A stretch of DNA of 64,000 bases, from assembly GCF_949987535.1 (NCBI RefSeq), contig NW_026645841.1:496001-560000 (forward strand). Direction: 5' to 3'. Source of the stretch: Balaenoptera acutorostrata (lineage: Eukaryota; Chordata; Mammalia; Artiodactyla; Balaenopteridae). The notes under the pieces were generated by a model. It was not told the DNA's origin, did not search any database, and saw only the letters and a program-made list of their open reading frames with translations. Position numbers and translations under genes: made by a program. Shown here one piece after another: positions 62,656 to 64,000 of the stretch (position 1 is its first letter; each line of letters opens with the position of its first letter).

Positions 62656-64000
62656 CCATGCAGTATTACTTGAAAGGGTCTGCGTTGGCTCACCCAACCT
62701 CACCGAACCTCTCAGCCCCAAGAGTGTCCACCCTTATGTCTCAATCAGCTGTGGGTCTAGATATGGTCAATCCAGGTTGCATCACAGCCCCTGAACGAAT
62801 TTTGTAAGAATTTCTCTCTCTTTCACTGCCTTTGTTTCACGGGTTTTGAAAAGTAATTTATTTTTATAATGGGGTTTAGCTGCTTTTCACGGCTGTGTTT
62901 ATGCCGCTTTACACCCCCTTGACTCACTTACAGAGAGATATCAATACATAGGTTTGAAGATTCTTACTAGTCAGATATATTCTTGTGCGGTGAATAGGGG
63001 GTGTTGAGTCCAGTTCACTGAAAAAGGAATAGGTCTTGTCTCTTACATATTGGGTTTATGGAACGGTATCGGAGCTAATTTGAAACCCTTGTTTTATGCA
63101 TCACCCCACCTCACCTTTCCCGTTCAGCAGCCATAGTGTGTTTTCTGAACGTGTGACTCTGTTCTGTTTTGTAATTCAGTTCAAGTGTAGCGGTTTTTAC
63201 ATTCCCTCTCTAAGTGATATCTTATGATAAGTGTCTTTTTCTGTGTGACTTATTTCACTTAGAATCGTCGTACCTAAATCCACTCATCGTGCTGCTACTA
63301 GCCTTATGACGTGGATTTCATGGCTGAGTGATATTCCATTGTACATGAGGACCACAACTTCTTTATCCATTTTTCTCTTTCTTAGGATATTTAAGGTGTA
63401 ATGAAGTGGGGGTTCTTGTCAACAGAGCAGCCCTAAACTTTGGGGTGCCTGTGTCTTGCTGATTTTTAGTTTTCCCAATTTATACGCCCATGAGTGGAAG
63501 TGCCCTATGCTCTCCAAGCTGTGTTTTTTAGATGTTTCAGAACACACCGTACACTTCTCCAGAGTGGCTGTTGGCAAGTTACATCCCACCCATCAGCGTA
63601 GCAAGGCTCCCATTTCTCCATGGCCGGTCCTGCATTTCTGGTTTGGACACTTTTTTCCGCATGGCCCTTTTGCCCGCTGGGAAGCGAGACTTCTTTGGAG
63701 CGCTGATTGGCCTTTCCAGGTTGCTTGGTTGGCCAAAAAGGGCGTATGCGTTTTTTCCTGAATATATTCAGGAAAAAACGCATACGCCCTTTTTGGCCAA
63801 GGGCATCATTGTCCACGTTTTGCCGCTTTTCATGTGCTTTCAAGGCGATTCGAATCTACCTCCTGAAATCTGTTTCCTGCAATTCTGCCTTGCTTTCAAA
63901 GCCTCTTCGTTGCCTTCCCTTAATATATTTGTGGACGAGAGGTATCATTTAAAACTCTGCAGGTTTGTGAATTGCAGTGCCCCTGAGCTCCATTTTTCAA
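62656..64000 (+). repeat. Satellite unit M36, partial (1,345 bp)
   Basis: The window ends inside this unit. It has ctttcttagg and ggcaagttac like M35, and a canonical palindrome. The array clearly continues beyond the right edge. Confidence 0.95.

Larger units (their letters stand above)
1..64000 (+). repeat. Tandem array of common cetacean-type satellite, 1,759-bp unit
   Basis: The sequence from position 1 recurs at 1760, 3519, 5278, 7037, 8796 and so on to 62656, giving 35 full units and one partial. Most units are exactly 1,759 bp. Exceptions are 1,760 bp (M10, M11), 1,758 bp (M17, M19, M35) and 2,122-2,124 bp (M7, M9, M33, each with a SINE). Orientation never changes and nothing unrelated lies between units. 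The unit length agrees with the known common cetacean satellite of non-delphinoid whales, which forms heterochromatin blocks. Naming the family rests on memory of unit length, the L1-derived content and the whale SINE, not on a database match. No transcription unit or protein gene is supported anywhere in the array. Confidence 0.95.

Noticed and set aside
1..64000. CRISPR array or bacterial operon
   Set aside because: Period (1.76 kb), absence of unique spacers, L1 and tRNA-SINE content and lack of coding density all indicate mammalian satellite DNA.

Overview
The window is one uninterrupted tandem array of a complex satellite DNA. A unit of 1,759 bp repeats head to tail from the first base to the last: 35 complete units and one cut off at the right edge (M1 to M36), all in the same orientation. 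Adjacent units differ by only a few scattered substitutions and rare 1-bp indels, as far as can be judged by eye. There is no unique DNA, no intron/exon structure and no coding sequence that I can defend.

The organism is almost certainly a cetacean. The unit length and composition match what I know of the 'common cetacean satellite', about 1.76 kb in baleen whales and non-delphinoid toothed whales and shorter (about 1.58 kb) in delphinoids. A non-delphinoid whale is therefore the best guess. Three units carry a tRNA-derived SINE of the CHR type found in whales and hippos, which supports this independently.

Layout of a unit (relative to unit start): 1-194, sequence I do not recognise; about 195-1015, an old L1 fragment in antisense orientation (3' UTR plus the C-terminal end of ORF2); 1074-1145, a 72-bp perfect palindrome; 1146-1759, more unrecognised sequence. 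The unit boundary is arbitrary and was set by the window start, where the sequence ccatgcagtattacttg begins.

Region by region: M1-M6 (1-10554) are plain units, with M4 the most divergent. M7 and M9 hold SINE copies 1 and 2. M9b-M11a is a recent out-of-phase tandem duplication. M12-M15 share a local subtype. M16-M29 contain a second palindrome type with paired arm changes and an alternating two-unit pattern. M30-M36 are plain again apart from SINE copy 3 in M33. The three SINEs sit at the same base with the same 15-bp target duplication, so one insertion was later copied by the array.

Nothing here works as a gene system. The interest lies in how the array evolves: a strictly kept palindrome, paired changes in its arms, a SINE carried along by amplification, and mosaic units that record unequal exchange and conversion.
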